Shown: piece by piece, positions 48,001 to 56,801 of the stretch
How positions within the stretch are numbered: the stretch's first letter is position 1
Layout: each line of letters starts with the position of its first letter
Assembly: GCF_030269925.1 (NCBI RefSeq)
Contig: NC_085121.1
Location: 9,317,501 to 9,381,500 of the forward strand
Direction: 5' to 3'
DNA: 64,000 bases
Source of the DNA: Bombyx mori
Lineage: Eukaryota; Arthropoda; Insecta; Lepidoptera; Bombycidae
Program-made: the position numbers and the translations under genes
Notes under the pieces: model-generated
What the model was told of the DNA's origin: nothing
The model's database searches: none
The model's input: the letters and a program-made list of their open reading frames with translations, nothing else

Positions 48001-51000
48001 GGGGGCTTTATTTCTCCTCCTTTCATTTGCTGGTCCTTACTGGATGGAATCATATCCAGAAATGTTCTCTCCATTCAAACATATGGGATTGTGGGAGTAT
48101 TGCTTTGATAATTTCAGGTTCCCTGGTTACCGGTTTGACAAAAAATTTGATGGGTGTCACTATATCTACAGCCAAGTATGTAGTTAGCAAGTATAAAAAT
48201 TAACTGCTAAAATACCTTTCTTCTTAATTATAAAGTTTTGGTTTTTTATTCAATTAACTACAAGTATAAGATATTTAGTTAAGAAATTTAGCTAGTTTTC
48301 GGAGTAATGAGTAATGAGTACCCACTTACAACTACTTCTTTTCACAATTAATATTCATGGCTTTTAGGAATATTATGCAATCAAGCATTGGCTGTTGCCT
48401 GGATGGTTAATGGCTGTGCAGTTTTTCGTGACAGTTGCGCTGATGTTGTCATTTGCAGCCCAGGTTTTATTGGCATGTGTCATTGTTCGTTGGCCATTGA
48501 AGACTGTGCTTCGTTATGAATGGATCTTTGTGTTCTATTCATTCATTATGGTAGCAGTTTCTAGTAAGTTTTATAGTTTGTTGAATTCTTTGAAATATAC
48601 ATTACAACATACTAGCGACCCGCCCTCGCTTTGCTTCGGAAACTGTAATTTATTATTGATTTCTCCACTATTTAATGGATGTTATTATACATATAAGCCT
48701 TCCTCTTCAATCATTCTATGTATTAAAAAAACCGCATTAAGCATACACAGGGATATAAAACCCATGTGATGAATGCCTTAGTTTCATAGGAAAAAAGTTT
48801 CTTATGTAATAAATAGTCACAGTATGTGTGATTTTGAAATAGTCATTTAATTATTCTGAAATTAAGATAAAGAGAAGAGAAGAAATTCACTGAACTTCTT
48901 ACTTCTTACTCTTCAAAGATATTAATGTCTTGTTTAAGTTAAACAAGAACATTTTCTACCAGAACTTTCTAGAATAAAGGTTGGAAATATTATTACCTTA
49001 ATAGGTAGGTAAAAGGCTAGTGTATTTGTAGATTTGTGATTATGCACTAGTACAAACCTGTTTACTGGCAATGATTAGATTAGGACATTACTGTTTACAA
49101 TGTTACTTCCATGTTGCAAGAACTATGACTAAAAAAAAGAATACCTACAAAATTATAAAATTGACTGATACTATGAATTTGTGAGATTACATGTGAAGTG
49201 AAAGAGGAAGTCAACTGTTATTTTACAATCAGATAGTCTAATCATCCTGACCTATTTATGACATCCGTAGATATTAAAAAAATTGGGTTGTTGCATGTAA
49301 GAAATTGTGTCCACACTTGACCATGTCTGCATTTCTAAATATGGCATAACTTATTATAAATACAGTCAAACCTGGGTAAGTGAGAACTGGATAAGTGAGA
49401 AAACTCTATAAGTGAGAGTAATAGCCAGGACCCATCATTTTAAGCTCCCAAAACCTCTATTAGCGAGAAACAGAAACAACTGTAAGAGAGAGTCGTTTTT
49501 CCCTCATGGACCTCCGTAAGCGAGACTGCTACTTATCTATACCTCTATAAGCGACAGTCGAGCTTTATTTATCTATATTATTAGGAGGAACAAATGACAA
49601 AATAAATTACAAATTTAACACCTGCTATTTTATGACTCTTAACTTTCGTGGAACTTCCTACCATTGTTTTTGTATTGTTTTCTCGTCAATATTAAACCTA
49701 TTCTATTTCGTGGAACTAAATGACGTTGTAATTTTATCGCATTTTTTTCAAATGGACACGTATGCCTGTGTACCGTCCTGTTTGTCGGACTTACTCAATC
49801 GTTAATCAATTGCGAAAGAAAGTTCTACTCTGCATCATGTCAAAACGGAAAATTAAAGTGCTGTCATTAAGTGATAAACTTAATATAGTGAATGCATCCG
49901 GAAAATCGCGAAATGAAATTCAGAGGGAGCATTAGTGAGAAACCTCTATAAGCGAGAATGAGCTTGTGCTCCCTTGAACTCTCGCTTATCTAGGTTTGAC
50001 TGTATACTATAGTGAAAATATGTCAGAATTATTTGCAACCTTAGCAAAAATGTTGTGTATGTCTTTCCTCGTATGTGTATAAAATTGATTATAAACTTAT
50101 GTTACAGGTGCTTTCCTCTTTCTTGCTGTGGCAATATTCGGTGGGAACTGCTACAGACGTGACTGGCTCTTGTATCCTTCATTCAATGTTTTGTCTTGGT
50201 CCTATGCATTTGCGGTTATTGCCTTTATATTATTTGGTATGTATTTATTTCATATATTGAAAGCAAAATACTGTATTTTACTTGGTGTATGATTGTGCAA
50301 GAATTTGGGACATACATGATCAATGATTATTGTATCATTATTAATGAGAGTTGAGCAAAACTCCCTGCAGTGTATAACTTTTTGCAGCCCATCTTCGATA
50401 GGAGTAAATTATATTTCATTGTATCCATTGAAATTTGATAATCCAGAGGGAATCAGGAGTTCAGATCTCAATTGATTGACAAGTAGCTTCTGTTGTAATT
50501 ATTCAAACATAGTAACAGGTCATGGGCAGATCTGTGCCTTTTCTGCGATTCCTGTATACAATACCTTATATACCCTAATAATATGTATATTTTTCTAAGG
50601 GGAGCAGCTAGGGTTTGTTTTATAATTATCATAACCAGAAGCATACAATCAGATCTATGAAAACATTTTGTTTTTTAATATTTTTTTATTTCACAGATGG
50701 GTGGACGCGCTCACAGCTCACCTGGTGTTAAGTGGTTACCGGAGCCCATAGGCATCTACAACGTAAATGCCGCCACCCACCTTAAGATATGAGTTCTAAG
50801 GTCTCGGTATAGTTAGAACAGCTGCCCCACCCTTCAAACCAAAAAGTATTACTGCTTCACGGCAGAAATAGGCGGGGCGGTGGTACCTACCCGTGCGGAC
50901 TCACAAGAGGTTCTACCACCAGTAATTACGCAAATTATAATTGTGCGGGTTTGATTTTTATTACACGATGTTATTCCTTCACCGTGGAAGTTAATCCTGA

Positions 51001-54000
51001 ACATTTGTTAATTACATACGTATTTCATTAGAAAATTTGATACCCGCCCGCGGGACTCGAATACCGTTGCATCGCTAGATACGAATGAACCGGACATCTT
51101 ATCATTTAGGCTACGACAACTCATTTTTTCACGCTTTCGACTTTTAGTAGCTATAGAATCAGTTTTTAAAGAAATCTAAAGCTAAAGCTAGTCGCATGGA
51201 TATCTATAAACCAATTAGATTTTGGAGAGTTTCATATTACCTATGACATGTATAAACTTTAATATTTTTACAAATGGAGTGGGCGGGAATACCATGTTCA
51301 TGTATTTTTTTGTTATAGGTTTGGCATCGATTTTCCTGTATTTGGAGTTTCGAAAATTATATAAACTTCGCTTAGAGGCGAAAAATCTTGTCGCTCAAAT
51401 GCAACATAGTCAACCTGAACACACCCTTAACCAACTCCGGGACCAATTGCAGCAACAGCAACAGCGTCAGTGGAAATGATGTGGTTTTGATTGCTAACCA
51501 AAAATAAAATCGACACTTACACTATTCATTACAAGTTGCACTGAGTATTGAATTGTCACAAAAATTTCCACAGACCTTGTTTGTTTCATGACATTTATGT
51601 CTACAATTGATCATACATATTTACCATAATAGTGGTCATGTTAATATTATTTACAATTCATCACACTATATACATATAATATTTTTTTACTTAATTTTTA
51701 TTGTGATTATATCCAGATCATTAATGGTACAATACTTAAAAATGTTCTTACAAGTCTGACGAGAATCTCCGAATAAAAATCCGTCCAAATGAATTAATTG
51801 GCATTTAGTATGTAATTTAATTATAGTTTTAAGCAGTTTGTAGTTTTACCAAACGATTACTAAAATAAAGACAAAAAAAAATGTGTGCGTGTACTAGTGT
51901 ACACACGTAAGAAGTGAAACTTCTTTATGGCCTTATTTTTCGAAAAATGATCTACATGCAACTTTCTAGAAATTGGTTAAATAAAGTTAAATTAGATAAA
52001 GTTTAAACAAAAGGATTTTATTATCATAGACATGAATACAAAAAAGTTAAATTAGATAAAGTTTAAACAAAAGGATTTTATTATCATAGACATGAATACA
52101 AAAAAGATGGCGCGTAACGGAAAAATGTGACGCGTAACCGAAAAATGTGACGGTAAATTTTTTTCCAACGCCGATAAGGAAGTTTCACTTCAAAAATAAA
52201 AGATGTACTTAGAAATATTGAGGCCTTAGTACTTTGTACGATAATTGAAACTCATTGAACATTTGTTTCAATTTTTAAATTTTACTAAGGACAGTTTAAT
52301 TCTATAATCTATTTTCCTTTTTAATATTTTAAACGTATTTAAAAAGTTTTTCTTGAAATTTAGGGTAATCATGACACTTAATGCTATTTAATGTGGCAGA
52401 AATTTGTAGCATATTAAATACTTATTTTAGATAAATATGTTTTCCTTTTCCTTTTTTTAACCAAAGAACGTGGTTGAAAACATCTTTTACTCACCGTCGC
52501 ACCAACGTTGTTGGGCATTTATATTGGAAAAGCAGAAATAACCTGCACACTACGAGCACAGTCAAGTTGCTAGAAGCCGAAATTGCGATTTGAGGGTAGG
52601 AAAGTTTGCACATGAATGCTATTTCATTTCTATATTCTCAAGAGCGTTCTAGAAACTTACCAGGTTTTCGAAGCCGTTGACATTGCTCTAAGACATGGTC
52701 CATAGTAATTTGTGGGACGTTGCCATCGAGAACTACAAGTGGAGCCCTTTCTAATAGCGTCATATTATTGTTTACCTGCAGAAATTTAATGATTGAAATG
52801 ATTTTTTATGGCTAACCTATATTGACACATACGTTTTCATTAGATTGTATAACTTCTCCATTAGATTGTATAGCTGTAGTCATATCCTTTAAATCGGAAT
52901 GTCTTACTGCTTTACTGCCAAAATAAGAGATTTTGGTGAAACCTATCCGTGCGGGCTTACAATATTCTCACCAGTATCGCCTACCGCACTTTATACAATT
53001 TTTTGTAGTTTGATTTCTCAATATTTATCGTGGAAATAGTTCGTCACATCTGTTACGTATGTACTTGAGAGAATTGGTAGGTATTTGCTAGCCGGATTCG
53101 AGCCCCAGCATGGTCACATTGCTTGATATTGAATTTTAAGTGTCATTGTAAGTCATTTCTATGCCTAAGCTTGTTCAGAATAAAGAAAATAAGCGTTTAC
53201 AATTCCTTAATTAAAGAAATATCCAACGGTGTTGACCCGTGTATTTTAACGTAACAAATTAGGTCTCACCCTGTCGACGGTGATGTCATTGTGTAATGCC
53301 ATGTCGCCGAGACCTAGAAGGCATTCTCCCCGGGAATCCATCACTGCCGCATATGTTGGCGTCCGACCGTTCTTTACGACGCATCCTGTTTATAAATTAG
53401 ATTAACTGAGTGTGTAGTACCTAATAGTAAAACTCCACGGACATTTTTATTGGCTCTTCAAATACAGATTCTAAGTTTCAATAATTTAAGTAAGATTTTC
53501 TATTTAAAACTCAGCTAGAAATTTACTCGGGGCGTGTTTCTTTTTTTCTTTTCTTTTATTGCTTAGTTGGGTGGACGAACTCACAGCCCACCTGTTGTTA
53601 AGTGGTTACTGGAGCCCATGGACATCTACAAAGTAAATGCGCCACTCACCTTGAGATATAAGTTCAAAGATCTCAGTATAGTCCACCCTTCAAACCGAAA
53701 CGCATTACTGCTTTATAGCAGAAATAGGCGGGGTGGTGGTACCCACCCGCGCGGACTCACAAGAGGTCTTACCACCAGTAATCCTTGGGCCTTGTCCGCG
53801 CATTTTGGCACTTGAAAGCTTCTGAAAGTAAGTACTTGAGGAAAAATTAAACTTGATTGATGCGACTTCGAGGCTATTTAAGGGAGAATCACATTCTTAC
53901 TTTATGGATACGATGGCCCAGCAAGGTCGATAATGGACATAATAATGGCAATGAACATCCGAACTAAGGTTTTATAGACGTTTAACTTAAAATCATGCAG

Positions 54001-55152
54001 GTGGTGTTTAAATATCACGAGTAGCGGATATAAGGGAATATTATTATTTTTTTAATTTTTTTATTGCTTCGATGGGTGGACGAGCTCACAGCCCACCTGG
54101 GGTTAAGTGGTTACTGGAGCCCATAGACATCTGCAACGTAAATGCGCCACGCACCTTGAGATATAAGTTCTAAGGTCTCAGTCTAGTTACAACGGCTACC
54201 CCACCCTTCGAACCGAAACGCATTACTGCTTCACGGCGGAAATAGGCGGGGTGGTGGTACCTACCCGTGCGGACTCCCAAGAGGTCCTACCACCAGTGAT
54301 TACGCAAATTATAATTTTGCGGGTTTAATTTTTATTACACGATGTTATTCCTTCACCGTGGAAGTCAATCGTGAACATTTGTTGAGTACGTATTTCATTA
54401 GAAAAATTGGTACCCGCTTGAGATTCGAACACCGGTGCGTCGCTACACACGAATGCACCGGACGTCTTATCCTTTAGGCCACGACGACTAAACAGTATAA
54501 CTATTAGTACAAAATAGATACACCTGAAGGATCGAAGTGTCGCATAAATATTTATTCTTTGTGTTCCTAAACCATTGTTCCGACTGTGATGTGATGTTTT
54601 CGTGAACATGGGTTAGCGTTATATTTTATTAGAGAAATTGCTAGCTGCAAGATTAGAACACGGGCACAATCGCATTGCTCGATACGACTACCTAACACTA
54701 ATCATACCAACACTTACTGGTACCTTTTCTATCATAGCGGTTGGATAACGTTAAACGAAAAATATTACTCAAAATAAACAAAACAAAACAAAAAAATAGT
54801 ATAATAACTGTAGATTAATTGGTAAGAAAAAGTAATGAAGTCAGTACAAAAGCAATAAGATCATACGTGCATTTTCAATGCAAAAGTTCAAAATGGGTCA
54901 TTTGACCGGTTATGGTATGTTTAGTGCTAAGCTAAGGATACCATAGCATAGAATAGCAATATAGCATATAAACAAACCGTTCAGTATCAGGCCTGGTGCA
55001 ATCTCTTCTAAGTATTTTCCATCGGCATCGTCGCCTATGGCGGTCAGAAGTTTCGTACGTCCGCCCCGCAGTCTCCATAGTGCTTCTGCCATGTTACGTC
55101 CGACTCCACCGCCGCATTGATCCATGACGCAAGCATGTGTACTGCCGTCCAA
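30088..55152 (-). CDS. PfkB-family sugar kinase, pseudouridine-kinase-like, last four exons (5' end not found)
   Basis: Exons read right to left: 54978-55152, 53270-53385, 52661-52775, 30088-30575 (stop at 30088-30090). All joins keep frame. The first exon has GGGVGRNMAEAL and LLTAIGDDADGKYL, the substrate-binding block of PfkB kinases and particularly of PsuK-type pseudouridine kinases. The third has APLVVLDGNVPQ. The last has VFFEPTDRRKA, IVTAGSKGVFIV and NVSGAGDCFSSGF with the GAGD anion-hole and catalytic Asp. Such enzymes phosphorylate pseudouridine or a related nucleoside for salvage or degradation. The first exon shown starts in phase 0 and lacks the usual N-terminal GG..D strand, so at least one exon lies further right. 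In animals this domain is sometimes fused to pseudouridine-5'-phosphate glycosidase; I see no such part here. The 22-kb intron between 30576 and 52660 encloses two claudin-like genes on the plus strand. Other PfkB nucleoside kinases remain possible. Confidence 0.82.
32424..33310 (-). pseudogene. DDE transposase-like gene with CDCCPGQNRN motif (DUF7869-like), frameshifted
   Basis: Read right to left: EESYTRFRAHKNIHRDDPSS, then MLVSEKVLNTPFAQSM, ESNGKRGANEIATILHKYIQ, LLLYCDCCPGQNRNHTVLAM and FLLTGHTYMSI. A frameshift near 32880 follows; the other frame resumes with HAIVENRSKNITVYA. The last part begins MERLSYEDFYKWDSISDKYF and ends in a stop at 32424-32426. The GANEIA and D.C.GQNRN motifs resemble the DUF7869 family of transposon-derived DDE proteins as I recall it. 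Enclosed by matching inverted repeats, so it is probably the element's own transposase, now dead. Confidence 0.7.
33511..34102 (-). repeat. Bm1 SINE including tRNA-like head, interrupted
   Basis: Body 33511-33742, LINE-type insertion 33743-33965, head 33966-34102 with the B-box-like GATTCGAACACC and A-box-like CTTATCCTTTAGGCCAC on the plus strand. Inside the 3.4-kb transposon. Confidence 0.8.
33743..33965 (-). repeat. LINE-type 3' repeat inside a Bm1 inside the 3.4-kb transposon
   Basis: Follows Bm1 sequence ending CTCACAAGATG and is followed by Bm1 sequence CAAGTCAATCGTGAACATT. Modules as in the other copies (GCAAGAGCAGTGCTTCGCAG, CGGAAACGCGACCCACTGAG). Confidence 0.7.
35543..35700 (+). pseudogene. 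MADF-domain fragment
   Basis: After an AG (TGCGTTTAG) the frame reads FDLTDVQLIELVKRYPVLYD then MNLAIYRDHIMRNNAWEEIR, the start of a MADF (Myb/SANT-like) DNA-binding domain found in insect transcription factors and in proteins of PIF/Harbinger transposons. It degenerates after about 50 codons. No partner exons seen; probably a dispersed fragment. Confidence 0.55.
36148..36480 (+). repeat. Bm1 SINE between two gene fragments
   Basis: TGTTCACGATTGACTTCCAC to CGTCCACCCATCAAAGCAAT. Separates the MADF fragment (35543) from the hAT fragment (36500). Confidence 0.85.
36500..36948 (+). pseudogene. hAT transposase C-terminal fragment
   Basis: The frame runs NQFSNLADEKIRNIQ... to LLCLPMFNAMCERLFSQINL and IKTKTRNRFINKHVVSI, the hAT dimerisation domain. 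It stops at 36882 and the tail (RLNNIYRDEEGEKYDANCNV) follows in another frame to about 36948. Only the 3' part survives. Confidence 0.75.
37301..37367. repeat. 67-bp palindrome with the same arms in opposite order
   Basis: Left arm 37301-37322 (TATATTAAGTGTATAATCTATG) is reverse-complementary to 37346-37367, with a 23-bp loop. Compared with 24632-24680 the arms point the other way, as if one shows the inside and the other the outside of a foldback element. Confidence 0.85.
37368..39388. other. Kinase-intron DNA, no gene seen
   Basis: AT-rich, no supported exon. A degenerate LINE-tail-like piece (ACCACCTGATATTGAATGGT) lies at about 38710-38790. Confidence 0.4.
39389..39535 (-). repeat. Bm1 SINE, 3' part only
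   Basis: TTATTGCTTAGATGGGTGG to TCTCAGTATAGATAG. In the kinase intron. Confidence 0.75.
40241..41717 (+). CDS. Claudin-like four-transmembrane protein B, nested in the kinase intron
   Basis: Five exons: 40241-40374, 40493-40632, 40925-41080, 41363-41449, 41566-41717; 222 residues, intron phases 2,1,1,1. Segment 1 is GIGVFVIALVTVALAFGTPS. The loop shows GLWNYCF and a second cysteine in VGCRWVYDPF, the claudin/PMP22 signature. LLPGFMIATQFFFT opens segment 2 and aligns with LLPGFFIATQFFF of protein A. The third segment starts at GAG/ISGAIAVI across a phase-1 intron, the same place as in A and C. The tail is charged (NIQRKKRNKLKESQARFEME) and ends ESKA. The gene lies in antisense orientation inside the 22-kb intron of the PfkB kinase gene. 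A Bm1 copy sits 140 bp after the stop. Confidence 0.87.
41857..42106 (+). repeat. Bm1 SINE, 5'-truncated
   Basis: TTCACTGGTGGTAGGACCTC to CATCTAAGCAATAAAAAAAA; starts 140 bp after claudin-like gene B and could supply its polyadenylation signal. Confidence 0.85.
42778..43056 (+). repeat. 280-bp repeat shared with 1128-1405
   Basis: Same ordered blocks as the first copy, about 90 percent alike by eye. Lies 1 kb after claudin-like gene B. Confidence 0.85.
43057..44560. other. Kinase-intron DNA between claudin B and C, no gene seen
   Basis: AT-rich, no supported exon on either strand and no repeat recognised. Confidence 0.4.
44801..45245 (-). repeat. Full-length Bm1 SINE with tRNA-like head
   Basis: About 445 bp. 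Read on the minus strand, the head (45245-45160) shows GTCGTGACCTAACGGATAAG and GTTCAAATCTCAAGCGGGTA, resembling pol III A and B boxes; the tail is A-rich. Confidence 0.88.
45530..45790 (-). repeat. LINE-type 3' repeat fragment
   Basis: CTATTCCTGCTACGCCCGG-like start, GCAAGAGTAGTGTTTCGCAG, then GCCGAGCCCTTCGCCGC and GACGGGTTCGACGAGAACG. A short opposite-strand scrap of the family is at 44570-44645. Confidence 0.6.
46100..46260 (-). repeat. Possible degenerate LINE RT C-terminus
   Basis: TCAGATGGTACGTAGCAAAA and AATCTCTAGAAACTGATTG echo the codons at 12510-12545 (GGATGGTACGTGGCAAAATA). From 46976 to 47589 nothing else is seen. Confidence 0.4.
46790..46976 (-). repeat. Very degenerate Bm1 SINE
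   Basis: TTTATTTATTGCATAGACGA and CTTCAAACCGGAACGCATTA. An older copy than its neighbours. Confidence 0.65.
47590..51479 (+). CDS. Claudin-like four-transmembrane protein C, nested in the kinase intron
   Basis: Five exons: 47590-47623, 47967-48175, 48368-48563, 50108-50236, 51319-51479; 242 residues, intron phases 1,0,1,1. The loop has GLWEYCF and DGCHYIY, matching the cysteine pair of the two paralogues. LLPGWLMAVQFFVT opens segment 2. Segment 3 begins SS/AFLFLAVAIFG over a phase-1 intron shared with A and B. The C-terminal tail is longer than in the others, likely coiled, and ends in a glutamine-rich stretch (QLQQQQQRQWK). The first exon codes only 11 residues, so the start is less certain, although the ATG and GTAAGT donor are good. 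Intron 3 holds a deleted Tigger element and an RTE-like scrap; intron 4 holds a full-length Bm1. A polyadenylation signal lies at 51503-51508, only 24 nt after the stop. Confidence 0.86.
48612..48770 (+). repeat. CTAGCGACCCGCCC-type repeat in claudin C intron 3
   Basis: ACTAGCGACCCGCCCTCGCT to AAGCATACACAGGGATATAAA, near-identical to 2278-2400 with a small deletion. Confidence 0.65.
49363..50002 (+). mobile_element. Internally deleted Tigger/pogo-type element
   Basis: Ends are CAGTCAAACCTGGGTAAGTG and its near-inverse (..CTTATCTAGGTTTGACTG), flanked by TA (49361-49362 and 50003-50004). An ATG at 49837 opens MSKRKIKVLSLSDKLNIVNA, the start of a CENP-B-like Tigger transposase, but the frame stops after 32 codons at 49935 and the rest is deleted. 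The sequence CTCTATAAGTGAGAG-like recurs at least six times inside. Located in intron 3 of claudin-like gene C. Confidence 0.85.
50679..51122 (-). repeat. Full-length Bm1 SINE in intron 4 of claudin-like gene C
   Basis: TTTTTTTATTTCACAGATGG to ATCATTTAGGCTACGACAAC with head B-box-like GGGACTCGAATACC on the plus strand. Confidence 0.85.
51911..52191. mobile_element. Short inverted-repeat element with internal tandem repeats
   Basis: Both ends read GAAGTGAAACTTC(T/C)TTAT inward. Inside are two exact 60-bp tandem copies (51986-52045 and 52046-52105) and then about 2.5 copies of a 20-bp unit around GCGTAACGGAAAAATGTGA (about 52110-52155). No coding capacity. It lies 430 bp past the stop of claudin-like gene C. 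Confidence 0.65.
52868..53118 (-). repeat. Very degenerate full Bm1 in a kinase intron
   Basis: TAAATCGGAATGTCTTACTG, then GGTAGGTATTTGCTAGCCGG and GATTCGAGCCCC in the same order as a full Bm1. Confidence 0.5.
53551..53782 (-). repeat. Bm1 SINE, 5'-truncated
   Basis: TTTTATTGCTTAGTTGGGTG to CTTACCACCAGTAA, with a 15-bp deletion around TAGTCCACCC shared with the copy at 58687. Confidence 0.83.
54050..54490 (-). repeat. Full-length Bm1 SINE
   Basis: TTTTTATTGCTTCGATGGGT to TTTAGGCCACGACGACT, including the tRNA-like head (about 54410-54490). Kinase intron. Confidence 0.88.
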
Positions 55153-55224
55153 CTAAACAACACAAACAGGATGCATTCTTAAGTGCTCCGGAACATCATC
55201 TTAACGGTGCGTGCGTTATCAATA

Positions 55225-55330
55225 CTAATATTATAAAGAGGAAAGATTTGTTTGTTTGTTTGTTTGTATTGAATAGGCTCCGAAACTACTGAACCGATTT
55301 GAAAAATTCTTTCACTGTTTGGAAGCTACA
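55225..55330 (-). repeat. RTE-like repeat end, minus orientation
   Basis: ATACTAATATTATAAAGAGG then TTTGTTTGTTTG and AGGCTCCGAAACTACTGAAC, the reverse of the 29448-29491 tail. Confidence 0.6.
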
Positions 55331-55697
55331 CTATTTCCGAGTGACATAGGTTATAATGTTTTTGAAAAAAATTAGGGATCCTTACTAAAACTCCAACAAT
55401 GTAACCCAAGGTGTAAAAAAATTACGTAAAATATTCTTTACATCGCGTGCCCTGCGAAAATTATTGATGATAGAATAAAATAATGTACTACGACTTATAG
55501 TACACATTATTATTTACAAAAAGTGTCGCGACAGCATAATAATATGTATTATAGTTATGCCGCAATAAGTGTTATTTTATTTAAAAAAATAAAACAACGT
55601 CAAATATAGTTGAAATTTTTGTTAAAGACCCGAGCGGAGCCGGAGCGGGCCGCTTGTACGTACCATTATACGAACGTGTTCAATGTTGTAAGGTGGC

Positions 55698-56384
55698 TTG
55701 CACGTTCAATGGTCCGTCATGACTTACGCGAGTGTGGTGTTCGCTCACGCGGCCCGCACACACATAGACACCCTCCAATCCCTACAATCCCGCTTTTGCA
55801 GGTTAGCTGTCGGGGCTCCGTGGTTCGTGAGGAACGTTGACCTACACGACGACCTGGGCCTCGAATCAATTCGGAAATACATGAAGTCAGCGTCGGAACG
55901 ATACTTCGATAAGGCTATGCGTCATGATAATTGCCTTATCGTTGCCGCCGCTGACTACTCCCCGAATCCTGATCATGCAGGAGCCAGTCACCGTCGACGC
56001 CCTAGACACGTCCTTACGGATCCATCAGATCCAATAACCTTTGCATTAGATGCCTTCAGCTCTAATACTAGGGGCAGGCTTAGGGACCCCGGTAACCGTA
56101 CTCGTCGAACTCGACAAAGAGGTCGACGTGCAACATAACCCATGCATCAGCCCGCTGAGTTTCTCGCCGGATCTTCTCAGCGGGTCGCGATTCCGATCCG
56201 GTAGTAGATTCATTCGCGAAACAATTGCTCTTGAGTTGTTAGGTCTCCTTCGGAGGCGCTCGGGCAGTTGTTAGCAAATCCCACCCCTCTTGGTTGAGCC
56301 TTTGCTCGCCCACATGTCCTGGTGAAACTGGAAAGGCCTTCGGGCCACCAGTAAACTTTCAATCATAAAAAAAAAAAAAAAACG
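55698..56384 (+). mobile_element. 5'-truncated jockey-like LINE with poly(A) tail
   Basis: Frame 55698-56138 encodes an RT C-terminus (VMTYASVVFAHAART, LQSRFCRLAVGAPWFVRN, LGLESIRKYMKSASERYFDK). The 3' UTR (56140-56365) includes a GCTGAGTTTCTCGCCGGATC module that also occurs in many other repeats here, and ends in A(n) at about 56368-56384. Confidence 0.8.
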
Positions 56385-56801
56385 TTCAATGGTAATACGG
56401 GTTTCGATATTTTTTCTAATAAACGTTTTCATATTGCATTTCATCCCTCAAACGTCCTTATAACGAAAGGGGCATCAGCGATTTATAGTCGGGCTAAAAA
56501 TATAAATGTTAGAGTCGAAATCGATATCCTCATTTTCCTGTTTCGTCCACGGAAATAAAATGGATGCGAAGGCTTTTTTTTAAATAAATTCGATTTTACT
56601 TTGCTTGCTAATATCACCCGAGTGTCTAAAAACAGTGAAAAACTATTTCCCTAATGCAGCTTAATAATTCTGAAATAACAATTATTAGTATACGGCCCAC
56701 ATGATGGTAGGTAGTCACCACCGCTAATGGACATCAGCAATGCCATGTGTACAACCAATCGCTTGCCTACACATCATCTATCGAATTTTAAGTATAATAT
56801 A

